Numbered from the stretch's first letter, positions 36,010 to 45,603 are shown. The stretch is DNA of 64,000 bases from Dorea longicatena (GCF_025150085.1 NZ_CP102280.1:1065001-1129000); one strand, 5' to 3'. The notes: generated by a model not told the origin, from the sequence alone. Translations and numbers: made by a program.

Positions 36010-38355
36010 ATGTCTGATAAGACAACCTATGAATCACTGGACAACCGGATCGCACCGGAAGCACTGACAGAAGATCACACGAAAGGGCTTGCAGTTGTAG
36101 ACGGGCATGCGGTAAAATCTCAGGAAGATTATGAGGACCCGAACCGGTTATATGACATGTTAATTGCCCGTATCCGAAAGTATCATCCGTCCACAGATGT
36201 TTCTATGATTGAAAAGGCTTATAAGCTGGCGGTAAAGGCGCATGGAGATCAGCGCAGGAAATCCGGAGAACCATATATCATCCATCCTTTGTGGGTAGCG
36301 ATCATTCTGGCTGATCTGGAGATGGATAAAGAGACGATTGCGGCAGGTATGCTGCATGATGTGGTAGAAGATACAAAGTTTACGGAAGAAGATATCCGGA
36401 GGGAATTTGGAGATGAGGTAGCACTTCTGGTAGATGGAGTTACCAAACTGGGAAGACTCTCTTATTCATCGGATAAACTGGAGGTACAGGCAGAAAACCT
36501 GCGTAAGATGTTCCTTGCCATGGCGAAGGATATCCGTGTGATCATTATCAAACTGGCAGACCGTCTGCATAATATGCGTACCTTGCAGTTCATGACGCCG
36601 GCAAAGCAGAAAGAAAAAGCGAAAGAGACGATGGACATCTATGCGCCGATCGCACAGCGTCTTGGTATATCTAAGATCAAGACGGAACTGGATGACCTGG
36701 CACTTAAGTATTCCCAGCCGGAGGTGTTCTATGACCTGGTGAACCAGATCAATGCAAGAAAGACAGAGAGGGAAGAATTCGTAGAGCAGATCGTAGAAGA
36801 AGTATCGACACATATGAAGAATGCGAATATCAAAGCAGAGGTCAACGGACGTGTCAAACATTTCTTCAGTATCTATAAGAAGATGGTGAATCAGGATAAG
36901 ACGGTTGACCAGATCTATGATCTGTTTGCTGTGCGTATCATAGTAGAATCTGTAAAAGACTGTTATGCGGCGCTGGGTGTGATCCATGAGATGTATACGC
37001 CGATTCCGGGACGTTTTAAAGACTATATTGCTATGCCGAAGCCGAATATGTACCAGTCACTGCATACGACACTGATGAGTTCGGTCGGACAGCCGTTCGA
37101 GATCCAGATCCGTACAGAAGAGATGCATAAGACAGCTGAATATGGTATCGCTGCACACTGGAAGTATAAAGAATCCAATGACGGTAAGAAGAGTGTGGAG
37201 GCACAGGAGGAAGAGAAGTTAAGCTGGCTGCGTCAGATCCTGGAGTGGCAGAGAGACATGTCGGATAACAGAGAATTCCTGAACCTGATCAAAGGAGATC
37301 TGGATCTGTTTGCAGAGGATGTCTATTGCTTTACTCCGCAGGGAGATGTAAAGAACCTGCCGAATGGTTCAACTCCGATCGATTTTGCTTATGCGATCCA
37401 CAGTGCGGTCGGTAACAAGATGGTAGGAGCCAGAGTCAACGGAAAACTTGTTAACATTGATTATAAGATTCAGAATGGCGACAGAATCGAGATCCTGACA
37501 TCCCAGAATTCCAAGGGACCAAGCCGTGACTGGCTGAATATTGTAAAGAGTACCCAGGCAAAGAATAAGATCAACCAGTGGTTCAAGAAAGAGTTCAAGG
37601 AAAGCAATATCATCCGCGGTAAGGATATGATTGCGACGTACTGCAGAGCGAAAAGTATCAATGTTGCAAATATCATCCAGCCGAAATATCAGGAGATTGT
37701 TCAGAAAAAATACGGATTCAAAGACTGGGATTCTGTATTGGCGGCAATCGGACATGGCGGCTTAAAAGAAGGCCAGGTCGTGAATCGTCTTGCTGAAGAA
37801 TATGGAAAAGATCACAGACAGGCAATTACCGATGAAGTTGTTCTGGAGAGAGTGGCAGAAGCAGCGAAGAATAAAGTACACATTGCCAAGTCAAAGAGTG
37901 GCATTGTTGTCAAGGGAATTGATGATATGGCAGTCCGTTTCTCCAGATGCTGTAACCCGGTACCGGGAGATGAGATCGTCGGATTTGTTACACGTGGAAG
38001 AGGACTTTCCATTCACCGAACGGACTGTATCAATATGATCCACCTGTCCGAATCGGAACGTGCAAGACTGATTCCTGCAGAGTGGGAGACCGAAGTGACG
38101 GAAAAATCCGGCGGTCAGTATCTTGCAGAGATCAAGATGTATGCGAATGACCAGCAGGGACTTCTGATGGAGATATCCCGAATCTTCACTGAGGGAAACG
38201 TAGATGTCAAATCTATGAATGTCCGTACCAGTAAGAAGGGAACGGCAACGATCGAGATGGGATTCATCGTTCACGGCCGTGAAGAATTGGAGCGCATCGT
38301 GAAGAAGCTGCAGCAGCTTTCCGGAATCATAGATATAGAAAGGGCAACAGGCTAA
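36010..38355 (+). CDS. rsh: Bifunctional (p)ppGpp synthetase/hydrolase, Rel/RSH
   Basis: This 781-residue long RSH protein makes and degrades the stringent-response alarmone. Domains in order: HD hydrolase (RRKSGEPYIIHPL, H116-D117 in HDVVEDT, KLADRLHNMRTL), synthetase (GRVKHFFSIYKKM, AVRIIVESVKDCYAALG, KDYIAMPKPNMYQSLHTT), TGS (DVYCFTPQGDVKNLPNGSTPIDFAYAIH, near 440-500), a zinc-finger/conserved-Cys region (FSRCCNPVPGDEIVGF) and a C-terminal ACT (about 705-781). The HD residues are intact, so hydrolysis is expected. AAGGAGGCG precedes the ATG. It lies in one operon with apt, hemZ, hisS and aspS. Confidence 0.97.
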   Translation: MSDKTTYESLDNRIAPEALTEDHTKGLAVVDGHAVKSQEDYEDPNRLYDMLIARIRKYHPSTDVSMIEKAYKLAVKAHGDQRRKSGEPYIIHPLWVAIILADLEMDKETIAAGMLHDVVEDTKFTEEDIRREFGDEVALLVDGVTKLGRLSYSSDKLEVQAENLRKMFLAMAKDIRVIIIKLADRLHNMRTLQFMTPAKQKEKAKETMDIYAPIAQRLGISKIKTELDDLALKYSQPEVFYDLVNQINARKTEREEFVEQIVEEVSTHMKNANIKAEVNGRVKHFFSIYKKMVNQDKTVDQIYDLFAVRIIVESVKDCYAALGVIHEMYTPIPGRFKDYIAMPKPNMYQSLHTTLMSSVGQPFEIQIRTEEMHKTAEYGIAAHWKYKESNDGKKSVEAQEEEKLSWLRQILEWQRDMSDNREFLNLIKGDLDLFAEDVYCFTPQGDVKNLPNGSTPIDFAYAIHSAVGNKMVGARVNGKLVNIDYKIQNGDRIEILTSQNSKGPSRDWLNIVKSTQAKNKINQWFKKEFKESNIIRGKDMIATYCRAKSINVANIIQPKYQEIVQKKYGFKDWDSVLAAIGHGGLKEGQVVNRLAEEYGKDHRQAITDEVVLERVAEAAKNKVHIAKSKSGIVVKGIDDMAVRFSRCCNPVPGDEIVGFVTRGRGLSIHRTDCINMIHLSESERARLIPAEWETEVTEKSGGQYLAEIKMYANDQQGLLMEISRIFTEGNVDVKSMNVRTSKKGTATIEMGFIVHGREELERIVKKLQQLSGIIDIERATG

Positions 38356-38359
38356 AAGT

Positions 38360-38983
38360 ATGAAGATAGAAAAATACGTAGTGGGAATGATCGGTACCAA
38401 TTGTTATCTGGTGATCAATGAAGAGACAAAGGATACGGTCATGGTTGACCCGGGAGCATATCCGGCAAAATTAAAGAATGCCGTGAAAGAGCAGGGACTG
38501 AAGCTGAAGGCTGTACTTCTGACACATGCACATTTTGACCATATTATGGGACTTTCCGATGTGATGGAAGATATAAAAGTTCCAGTATATGTGGAAGAAG
38601 CAGATCTACCGATGATGATGGACGGTGAAAGCAATCTGTCTTCTGGTTATATGCGCGGAGGATATCAGTTCGCGGATGCGGTTCCGGTCAGAGACGGACA
38701 GCAGCTTCAAATTGCAGGCTTTCAGTTCCGTGTGATCCATACACCGGGACATACACCGGGCGGATGCTGCTATTATATGGAACAGGAAGATGTTCTTTTT
38801 AGCGGTGATACATTGTTCCGTACATCCGTCGGACGTTCGGACTTCCCAGGTGGAAGTGCATCAGCACTGGTCCGTTCTGTAAAAGAAAAGCTTTTGATAT
38901 TACCGGAAGAGACGCATGTATATCCGGGGCATATGGAAGAGACGACGATTGGTTATGAAAAGCGTCATAATCCATTTGTATAA
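38360..38983 (+). CDS. MBL-fold hydrolase, glyoxalase II-like
   Basis: A 207-residue metallo-beta-lactamase-fold protein with zinc motif H56-A-H58-F-D60-H61 (THAHFDH), HTPGHTPGGCC near residue 130, FSGDTLF and the final YPGHMEETTIGYEK. It is in the YcbL/glyoxalase II-like subgroup, which hydrolyses thioesters; the substrate cannot be told. It begins 4 nt after rsh and is followed by hemZ. The rsh-MBL-hemZ-hisS-aspS order is common in Lachnospiraceae and Clostridia. Length is typical for the short, single-domain type. Confidence 0.9.
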   Translation: MKIEKYVVGMIGTNCYLVINEETKDTVMVDPGAYPAKLKNAVKEQGLKLKAVLLTHAHFDHIMGLSDVMEDIKVPVYVEEADLPMMMDGESNLSSGYMRGGYQFADAVPVRDGQQLQIAGFQFRVIHTPGHTPGGCCYYMEQEDVLFSGDTLFRTSVGRSDFPGGSASALVRSVKEKLLILPEETHVYPGHMEETTIGYEKRHNPFV

Positions 38984-39030
38984 TGAACGATAAGAAAAGA
39001 CAGTGAAAGAAAACGGAATGGAGAAATAGA

Positions 39031-40536
39031 ATGATTCAGATTATATGTAAAAGCGAGTCTTATACTTATAATGCGTATCATATATTAAAGGCTTTTTATC
39101 CGTCACAGGAAGTATCCTGTAAGACGGATGAAAAAGCCTCTAATTATGTAATGGTACATTTGCCGGATGATCGTGAAATTTCCGTGGGATTTGAGAACAC
39201 CGTGGAAATTACTGACACAGCAGGTCGGGATGAAAGCACAGGGAAGATACAGGAAGATTCAGAGAAGGAGAGCCAGAAAAAAGAAAGAAAACGGCAGATT
39301 GATCTGAGCCTGTATGATCAGCTGGAAAGGATTACAGGAGAGCCGCTTGCGTGGGGAGTGCTTACGGGAGTGCGCCCGACCAAGCTTGCTATGCAGAAAC
39401 TGGAAGCCGGATGGAAAAAAGAAGATTATATTAACTGGGCATGGAAAAGTGCGAGAGTGAGAGGAGAAAAAGCAGCTCTTGCATGGGAGATTGCCGAAAG
39501 AGAACAGAAAATTTTAAAAGAACTGGATTACGAGAACGGATATAGCCTGTATGTTGGAATCCCGTTCTGTCCATCGGTCTGTTCTTACTGTTCTTTCAGT
39601 TCCGGACCACTGGATCGCTGGAAAGAAAAAGTGGATGCATATGTGGATGCACTTTGCAAAGAGCTGGAATTTATCGCAGAACGCTCGAAAAACAAAAAAT
39701 TAAATACGATCTACATCGGCGGAGGTACGCCGACAACGCTGACGGCAGAGCAGCTGGAACGGCTGATGAGCTGGATCGATGAGAAGTTTTCGAGAGAATA
39801 CCTGCTGGAATATACAGTGGAAGCCGGAAGACCGGACAGCATTACAGAAGAGAAGTTGAAAGTCATAAAGAATCATGACATTACAAGAATTTCCATTAAT
39901 CCACAGAGTATGCAGCAGAAGACGCTGGATGTGATTGGAAGAAAACATACCGTAGAAGAGATAAAAGAAGCCTATGCACTGGCCAGAAAGACTGGATTCG
40001 ATAATATCAATATGGATATCATCGCAGGACTTCCGGGAGAAGATATTTCTGACATGGAAGATACATTGGCACAGATCGCACAGATGCATCCGGACAGTCT
40101 GACAGTGCATTCACTGGCGATCAAAAGAGCAGCCAGAATGGAGATGGAGGATTTGAACCGGGATGCGAAAGAGACGCATGAGATCCTTTCCGGCATGATC
40201 GAGAGGGCTGCAAAGGCAGCAAAAGAGATGGATCTTTTCCCGTATTATCTGTACAGACAGAAGAATATTGCGGGGAATTTTGAAAATGTTGGGTATGCAA
40301 AGGTTGACAAAGCCGGAATATACAATATACTTATTATGGAAGAAAAACAATCTATTATTGCCGCAGGAGCCGGAGCATCGACAAAGATTGTATTGAAGGA
40401 TCCGATTCCTATGCCGGGCAGTAAAAAGAAGAAAATGACGCGTCTGATCCGTCAGGAGAATGTCAAGGCGGTAGATGCCTACATCGACAGGATCGACGAA
40501 ATGATAGAACGCAAAGGAGAATGGTTATGGCATTAA
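39031..40536 (+). CDS. hemZ: Radical SAM coproporphyrinogen dehydrogenase-like protein HemZ
   Basis: A 501-residue radical SAM protein, HemZ type. The SAM cluster cysteines are C180, C184 and C187 (FCPSVCSYCSF), preceded by a 170-residue N-terminal domain with WGVLTGVRPTKLAM, unique to HemZ. Later motifs are TIYIGGGTPTTL, EAGRPDSITEEKL, RISINPQSM and NMDIIAGLPGE. HemZ is annotated as oxygen-independent coproporphyrinogen III dehydrogenase, yet no other heme genes are in the window, so the true substrate in this organism is uncertain. Its last 10 nt overlap hisS. Confidence 0.92.
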   Translation: MIQIICKSESYTYNAYHILKAFYPSQEVSCKTDEKASNYVMVHLPDDREISVGFENTVEITDTAGRDESTGKIQEDSEKESQKKERKRQIDLSLYDQLERITGEPLAWGVLTGVRPTKLAMQKLEAGWKKEDYINWAWKSARVRGEKAALAWEIAEREQKILKELDYENGYSLYVGIPFCPSVCSYCSFSSGPLDRWKEKVDAYVDALCKELEFIAERSKNKKLNTIYIGGGTPTTLTAEQLERLMSWIDEKFSREYLLEYTVEAGRPDSITEEKLKVIKNHDITRISINPQSMQQKTLDVIGRKHTVEEIKEAYALARKTGFDNINMDIIAGLPGEDISDMEDTLAQIAQMHPDSLTVHSLAIKRAARMEMEDLNRDAKETHEILSGMIERAAKAAKEMDLFPYYLYRQKNIAGNFENVGYAKVDKAGIYNILIMEEKQSIIAAGAGASTKIVLKDPIPMPGSKKKKMTRLIRQENVKAVDAYIDRIDEMIERKGEWLWH

Positions 40537-41792
40537 AGAAGAAACCGGTTACCGGTATGAAAGACATGCTCCCACGTGAGATGGAGATCCGTGATTACCT
40601 GATCGGACTGATCAAAGAGACGTATAAAACATACGGATTCTGTTCCATCGAGACACCATGTGTGGAACATATCGAGAACCTGTGCAGCAAACAGGGCGGA
40701 GACAACGAGAAACTGATCTTCAAGATCTTAAAAAGAGGAGAAAAACTGAAGATCGATACAGCAAAAGAAGAAAACGATCTGGTAGACGGAGGACTGCGTT
40801 ATGATCTTACCGTACCGCTTGCCAGATATTATGCAAACCATTCGAATGAATTGCCGGCACCTTTTAAGGCATTGCAGATTGGTAATGTATGGAGAGCAGA
40901 CCGTCCGCAGAAAGGACGTTTCAGACAGTTCATGCAGTGTGATATTGATATCTTAGGAGAGCCGGGAAATCTCGCAGAGATCGAACTGATCCTTGCAACG
41001 ACAGCTATGCTTGGCAAATTAAGCTTCCAGAACTTTACGGTATGTATCAATGACCGTAATATCCTGAAAGCAATGGCTGCTTACAGTGGTTTCCGTGAGG
41101 ATGATTATGATGAAGTCTTCATCATTCTGGATAAGATGGACAAGATCGGTGCAGAAGGTGTTGCGAAAGAATTAGAAGAGATGGGATATCTAAAGGAAAA
41201 TGTAGAGACTTATCTTCAGTTATTTAAGGATGTAGCACCAGATGTAACAGGTATCCGTTTTCTGAAAGAAAAACTGGGCGACTGCTTAAGTGAAGAGACA
41301 GCAGACAGTATGGAAATGATCATTTCCAGTGTTGAGACCGCAAAAGAATGCGAATTCAATATCAAATTCGATCCGACACTTGTAAGAGGACAGTCTTACT
41401 ATACAGGAACGATCTTTGAAGTGACGATGGATGATTTCGGCGGATCTGTAGCCGGAGGCGGCCGTTATGATAAGATGATCGGTAAATTCACCGGTCAGGA
41501 TACACCTGCATGTGGATTCTCAATCGGATTCGAACGAATCGTCATGCTGCTTCTGGAAAATGGATATGAAGTTCCGACTATAAAAGAGAAGAAAGCATAT
41601 CTGTTAGAGAAGAAGATGACAAAAGAAGGGCTTTTAAAGGTTATGTCACTTGCAAAGGCAGACCGTCAGGCAGGAAAACAGGTCTTGATCGTCAACATGA
41701 AGAAGAATAAAAAGTTCCAGAAAGAACAGCTTACTGAAGACGGTTATACAGAAATCGTGGACTGTTATGCAGATTCCGTGGAAAATTTATAA
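40527..41792 (+). CDS. hisS: Histidyl-tRNA synthetase
   Basis: A 421-residue class II synthetase with GMKDMLPREMEIRDYL at the N-terminus, motif 2 (IGNVWRADRPQKGRFRQFMQCDIDI), the HisA peptide LVRGQSYYTGTIFEV and motif 3 (CGFSIGFERIVMLLLE). The C-terminal anticodon-binding domain is short but present. The start at ATG 40527 is chosen because CAAAGGAGA (40512-40520) is 6-7 nt upstream; an in-frame ATG at 40521 directly touches it. It overlaps hemZ by 10 nt. aspS follows after 58 nt, the classic hisS-aspS pair. Confidence 0.97.
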   Translation: MALKKKPVTGMKDMLPREMEIRDYLIGLIKETYKTYGFCSIETPCVEHIENLCSKQGGDNEKLIFKILKRGEKLKIDTAKEENDLVDGGLRYDLTVPLARYYANHSNELPAPFKALQIGNVWRADRPQKGRFRQFMQCDIDILGEPGNLAEIELILATTAMLGKLSFQNFTVCINDRNILKAMAAYSGFREDDYDEVFIILDKMDKIGAEGVAKELEEMGYLKENVETYLQLFKDVAPDVTGIRFLKEKLGDCLSEETADSMEMIISSVETAKECEFNIKFDPTLVRGQSYYTGTIFEVTMDDFGGSVAGGGRYDKMIGKFTGQDTPACGFSIGFERIVMLLLENGYEVPTIKEKKAYLLEKKMTKEGLLKVMSLAKADRQAGKQVLIVNMKKNKKFQKEQLTEDGYTEIVDCYADSVENL

Positions 41793-41850
41793 GATATATA
41801 GGAAACAATAAATTACGGCGTAAGGACGTCGGAAAAGGAGATAAAGAAAC

Positions 41851-43662
41851 ATGGCAGAATCAATGAAAGGGTTAAAAAGAACCCACAGATGTGCAGAATT
41901 ATCTGCAGCCAATGTAGGAGAGAAAGTTACCATTATGGGATGGGTACAGAAAAACCGTAATAAGGGCGGTCTGGTATTCGTAGATGTCAGAGACCGTTCA
42001 GGTATTATCCAGGTGGTATTCGAAGAAGGAAAATGCGAAGCGGCACTGATCGAAAAGGCAGCTAAGCTTCGTGCAGAATATGTAGTAGCAATCGTAGGAA
42101 CAGTAGCAAAACGTTCCGGTGCAGTGAATGATCATCTTGCAACAGGAGAGATAGAGGTGATTCCGGAAGAACTTCGTATTCTTTCTGAATCAGAGACACC
42201 ACCGTTCCACATCGAAGAGAATTCTAAAACAAAAGAAGAAGTACGTCTGAAATACAGATACCTGGATCTTAGAAGACCGGATCTGCAGCGCAATCTGATG
42301 ATGAGAAGCAAGGTTGCAACTCTGACACGTCAGTTCCTTGCGGAAGAAGGATTTCTTGAGATTGAGACACCGGTTCTGATCAAAAGTACACCGGAAGGAG
42401 CAAGAGATTACCTCGTACCTAGCCGTATCCAGCAGGGACAGTTCTATGCGCTGCCACAGTCACCACAGTTATTCAAACAGTTACTGATGTGTTCAGGATA
42501 TGACAGATATTTCCAGATCGCAAAATGCTTCCGTGACGAAGATTTACGTGCAGACCGTCAACCGGAATTCACACAGATCGATATGGAGTTATCTTTCGTG
42601 GATGTCGATGATGTAATCGAAGTAAATGAAAGACTGCTTGCCAAATTATTCAAAGAAGTACTGGGCGTGGAAGTATCTCTTCCAATCCAGAGAATGACAT
42701 GGCAGGAAGCAATGGACCGCTTTGGTTCAGATAAGCCGGATATCCGTTTTGGTATGGAACTGACAAACGTAACAGATGTTGTAAAAGACTGTGAATTTGT
42801 AGTGTTCAAAAATGCGATCGAAAATGGTGGAACAGTTCGTGGTATCAACGCCAAAGGACAGGGCGGAATGGCTCGTAAGAAGATTGATAAACTGGTTGAT
42901 TTTGCAAAAGATTATGGTGCAAAGGGACTTGCGTATATTGCAATTCATGAAGACGGAACAGTGAAATCCTCATTTGCCAAATTCATGACAGATGATGAAA
43001 TGAAAGCTCTGATCGAAGCGATGGGCGGAGAGAACGGAGACTTGTTATTATTTGCTGCAGATAAGAATAAAGTTGTATGGGATACACTGGGAGCACTTCG
43101 TCTGGAACTCGCACGTCAGATGGAACTTCTTGACAAGAATGAATACAAATTCTTGTGGGTAACAGAATTCCCACTTCTTGAGTGGAGCGAAGAGCAGAAC
43201 CGTTATACAGCTATGCACCATCCATTTACAATGCCAATGGAAGAAGATCTTCAGTATATTGACAGTGATCCGGGAAGAGTCCGTGCAAAAGCATACGATA
43301 TCGTATTGAATGGTAACGAGATTGGTGGAGGAAGTGTCAGAATCTTTGATCAGGATATCCAGAGCAAGATGTTTGAAGTGCTTGGATTTACAGAAGAGCA
43401 GGCACAGGAGCAGTTTGGATTCCTTCTGACAGCATTCAAGTATGGAGTGCCGCCGCACGCAGGACTTGCATATGGTCTGGATCGTCTGGTTATGCTGATG
43501 GCAAAACAGGACAGCATCCGTGATGTAATTGCATTCCCTAAAGTAAAAGATGCATCTGATCTTATGACAGAAGCACCGGGACATGTAGATGCAAAACAGC
43601 TGGAGGAACTCGGAATTGCGGTTATAGCAAAAGAAGAGAAAAAGGCAGAAGACAAAGAATAA
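41851..43662 (+). CDS. aspS: Aspartyl-tRNA synthetase
   Basis: A 603-residue bacterial-type AspRS with N-terminal OB anticodon domain (about 1-110, THRCAELSAANVGEKVTIMGWVQ). The class II core carries motif 1, motif 2 (FRDEDLRADRQPEFTQIDMEL) and motif 3 (GLAYGLDRLVML), and the bacterial GAD insertion sits at about 300-415. A Lys/Glu-rich tail ends the protein. AAAAGGAGATAAAG precedes the ATG. It is the last gene of the apt-rsh operon, closed by the terminator at 43688. Whether it also charges tRNA-Asn depends on gatCAB, not in the window. Confidence 0.97.
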   Translation: MAESMKGLKRTHRCAELSAANVGEKVTIMGWVQKNRNKGGLVFVDVRDRSGIIQVVFEEGKCEAALIEKAAKLRAEYVVAIVGTVAKRSGAVNDHLATGEIEVIPEELRILSESETPPFHIEENSKTKEEVRLKYRYLDLRRPDLQRNLMMRSKVATLTRQFLAEEGFLEIETPVLIKSTPEGARDYLVPSRIQQGQFYALPQSPQLFKQLLMCSGYDRYFQIAKCFRDEDLRADRQPEFTQIDMELSFVDVDDVIEVNERLLAKLFKEVLGVEVSLPIQRMTWQEAMDRFGSDKPDIRFGMELTNVTDVVKDCEFVVFKNAIENGGTVRGINAKGQGGMARKKIDKLVDFAKDYGAKGLAYIAIHEDGTVKSSFAKFMTDDEMKALIEAMGGENGDLLLFAADKNKVVWDTLGALRLELARQMELLDKNEYKFLWVTEFPLLEWSEEQNRYTAMHHPFTMPMEEDLQYIDSDPGRVRAKAYDIVLNGNEIGGGSVRIFDQDIQSKMFEVLGFTEEQAQEQFGFLLTAFKYGVPPHAGLAYGLDRLVMLMAKQDSIRDVIAFPKVKDASDLMTEAPGHVDAKQLEELGIAVIAKEEKKAEDKE

Positions 43663-43687
43663 AGTAAAAGCTATATAAAGTAAAAGA

Positions 43688-43728
43688 TGCGGGAAAACCA
43701 AAGAGAAGGTTGCTCCCGCACCTTTTTT
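43688..43728 (+). terminator. Rho-independent terminator after aspS
   Basis: TGCGGGA/TCCCGCA stem with additional AACC/GGTT pairing inside, followed by CCTTTTTT. Confidence 0.9.
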
Positions 43729-43730
43729 AT

Positions 43731-43773
43731 TACTATGCGTTCGTAAGGAGCTGCCACTTGCCAAAGCATGCAG
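43731..43773. repeat. Dispersed hairpin repeat, copy E (left half)
   Basis: TACTATGCGTTCG-TAAGGAGCTGCC matches the left half of copy B and copy D (59207-59247). Like those it starts a few bases after the T-run of a terminator. Confidence 0.6.
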
Positions 43774-43830
43774 AAAAAGTTGTCGGAGTTTTCAAATTAA
43801 AAGAAAAATTCAAGAAATTAAAAAAAGCAG

Positions 43831-43859
43831 TTGACAATACCATATATATACGTTATACT
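43831..43859 (+). promoter_or_regulatory. Consensus sigma-A promoter of the tRNA-Gly pair
   Basis: A perfect TTGACA (43831-43836), 17-bp spacer, TATACT (43854-43859); the first tRNA begins 46 nt downstream. Confidence 0.88.
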
Positions 43860-43904
43860 GAATATCGTTCTGATGAACACAAAATAATAAAACATACTTG
43901 ATGT

Positions 43905-43977
43905 GCGATAGTAGTACAGTTGGTAGTACGCCACCTTGCCAAGGTGGAGGTCGCGGGTTCGAGTCCCGTCTGTCGCT
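43905..43977 (+). tRNA. tRNA-Gly (anticodon GCC), first copy
   Basis: 73 nt cloverleaf: acceptor GCGATAG/CTGTCGC (one G-U), anticodon arm CCACC-TTGCCAA-GGTGG with GCC in the loop, T arm GCGGG-TTCGAGT-CCCGT. The 3' CCA is not encoded. It is identical to the second copy. Confidence 0.97.
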
Positions 43978-43980
43978 CTG

Positions 43981-44107
43981 AAAAGACGTTGCAAGTAGTT
44001 GCTATGCGATAGTAGTACAGTTGGTAGTACGCCACCTTGCCAAGGTGGAGGTCGCGGGTTCGAGTCCCGTCTGTCGCTCTGAATTGACTATTTGTAACGT
44101 CTTTTTT
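43981..44107 (+). terminator. Terminator stem that encloses the second tRNA-Gly
   Basis: AAAAGACGTTGCAA (43981-43994), in the spacer between the tRNAs, pairs over 14 bp (one G-U) with TTGTAACGTCTTTT (44092-44105), which leads into a T-run to 44107. No local hairpin of note precedes the T-run, so the terminator stem appears to carry the whole tRNA (44006-44078) in its loop. Confidence 0.65.
44006..44078 (+). tRNA. tRNA-Gly (anticodon GCC), second copy
   Basis: Identical in all 73 positions to the copy at 43905, including the unencoded CCA. The 28-nt spacer between them carries the left arm of the enclosing terminator stem. Confidence 0.97.
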
Positions 44108-44194
44108 GTGCTGATCAATTATGGGGGTGCGGATTTGTTACTGTGCAGAAAGGAGATTAAACTGTACTAATTTCCGAGCATGGGAAGAATCGGA

Positions 44195-44224
44195 TTGAAA
44201 TTATATGTAGCACTATGCTATACT
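44195..44224 (+). promoter_or_regulatory. Sigma-A promoter of hom
   Basis: TTGAAA (44195-44200), 18-bp spacer, extended -10 TGC-TATACT (44219-44224). The leader of about 85 nt contains repeat copy F. Confidence 0.7.
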
Positions 44225-44242
44225 AAAGTCTGTATAAACAAA

Positions 44243-44280
44243 GCTGCAGAATCTGCCGCTGGCAGAATATCTGTAGATAC
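44243..44280. repeat. Dispersed hairpin repeat, copy F (partial, in the hom leader)
   Basis: A hairpin TCTGCC-GCT-GGCAGA followed by CTGTAGATAC, the decamer also found in copy B at 27811-27820. It lies in the 5' leader of hom rather than at a 3' end. Confidence 0.45.
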
Positions 44281-44316
44281 GAAAAGAGAGTGAACAAAAA
44301 ACGGGGATGTGAGAAG

Positions 44317-45603
44317 ATGAATCAGGAAAGAGTAGTAAAAGCAGGTCTTCTGGGACTTGGAACGGTCGGCAGCGGGGTGTATAAACTTGTGGAACGCCAG
44401 AAGGATGAAATGGCATTGAAAGCCGGTGCAGGTCTTGAAATTCAGAAGATACTGGTACATAACATGAATAAGAAGAGAGAGGGTGTAGACCAGTCTCTTT
44501 TAACCGATAAGTGGGAAGATATCATGAATGATGATGAGATAGAAATCGTAATCGAAGTGATGGGTGGTATCGAACCTGCAAGAACTATGATTCTGGAAGC
44601 ACTGCATGCAGGAAAGAATGTCGTGACAGCGAACAAAGATCTGGTAGCGACACATGGACACGAACTTTTGGAGGCGGCAGAAGAAAGTGGAGTGGATTTC
44701 TTATTTGAGGCAGCTGTGGCAGGAGCAATCCCGATTATCCGTCCGCTGAAGCAGTGTCTGGCGGCGAATGAGATTCAGGAAGTTATCGGTATTGTCAATG
44801 GTACGACGAACTTTATTCTGACCAAGATGATCGAAGAAGGGATGGATTTTGACGATGCACTGGCACTGGCAACAGAGCTTGGTTATGCAGAGGCAGATCC
44901 GACGGCCGATATTGAAGGACTGGATGCAGGACGTAAGGTAGCGATCATGGCATCGATTGCATTTCATTCCAGAGTTACATTCGATGATGTATATACAGAA
45001 GGAATTACAAAAATTACTGCGAAAGATGTGGAATACGCAGAAGAATTCGGTGATGTGATTAAATTACTCGGTGTTGCGCATAATACGGAAGAAGGAATTG
45101 AGGTTGCTGTTCATCCGATGATGATTCCGAAGGAACATCCGCTTGCATCCGTGAGAGATTCGTTTAATGCAGTATTTGTCCGCTCTGATGCTGCCGGTGA
45201 TACGATGTTCTACGGAAGAGGAGCAGGGGAACTCCCGACGGCCAGTGCGATCATGGGTGATGTGATCGATGTGATCCGTGATATACAATACCATTGTACA
45301 GGAAGAATCAGTTGTACCTGTTATCGTGAGACACCGGTAAAGAACTTTAAAGAAGTAAAGAACAAGTTCTATATCCGTATGCTGGTGGATAATAAACCAG
45401 GTGTACTTGCTGCAATTGCAAGTGTATTCGGAGTGCATAAAGTAAGTATTGCAAGAGTGATTCAGAATACAAAAGAAGATGATGCAGCAGAGCTTGTTAT
45501 TGTTACAGAAGCAGTAAAAGAAAAGCATCTGGAAGATGCACTGGCTCATCTGGTGGATATGGATACGACACGGGAGATTGGAACCGTGATCCGTGAATAT
45601 TAA
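44317..45603 (+). CDS. hom: Homoserine dehydrogenase
   Basis: This 428-residue NAD(P)H-dependent enzyme reduces aspartate semialdehyde to homoserine for threonine and methionine synthesis. The dinucleotide fold GLGTVGSG lies at residues 13-20; VTANKDLVATHG, AAVAGAIPIIRPL, GIVNGTTNFILTKM and the catalytic GLDAGRKVAIMA follow, with a C-terminal ACT domain (about 350-428, NKPGVLAAIASVFG) for feedback by threonine. The start at ATG 44317 gives the standard length; an in-frame GTG at 44290 has no ribosome site. It has its own promoter and terminator, so it is monocistronic. Confidence 0.96.
   Translation: MNQERVVKAGLLGLGTVGSGVYKLVERQKDEMALKAGAGLEIQKILVHNMNKKREGVDQSLLTDKWEDIMNDDEIEIVIEVMGGIEPARTMILEALHAGKNVVTANKDLVATHGHELLEAAEESGVDFLFEAAVAGAIPIIRPLKQCLAANEIQEVIGIVNGTTNFILTKMIEEGMDFDDALALATELGYAEADPTADIEGLDAGRKVAIMASIAFHSRVTFDDVYTEGITKITAKDVEYAEEFGDVIKLLGVAHNTEEGIEVAVHPMMIPKEHPLASVRDSFNAVFVRSDAAGDTMFYGRGAGELPTASAIMGDVIDVIRDIQYHCTGRISCTCYRETPVKNFKEVKNKFYIRMLVDNKPGVLAAIASVFGVHKVSIARVIQNTKEDDAAELVIVTEAVKEKHLEDALAHLVDMDTTREIGTVIREY

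Noticed and set aside
41793..41850. T-box before aspS or hisS
   Set aside because: The gap is only 58 nt and lacks AGTA, GGTG and the T-box core.
43710..43901. Open frame of 63 codons upstream of the tRNA genes
   Set aside because: It begins in the aspS terminator and crosses the tRNA promoter; no ribosome site.
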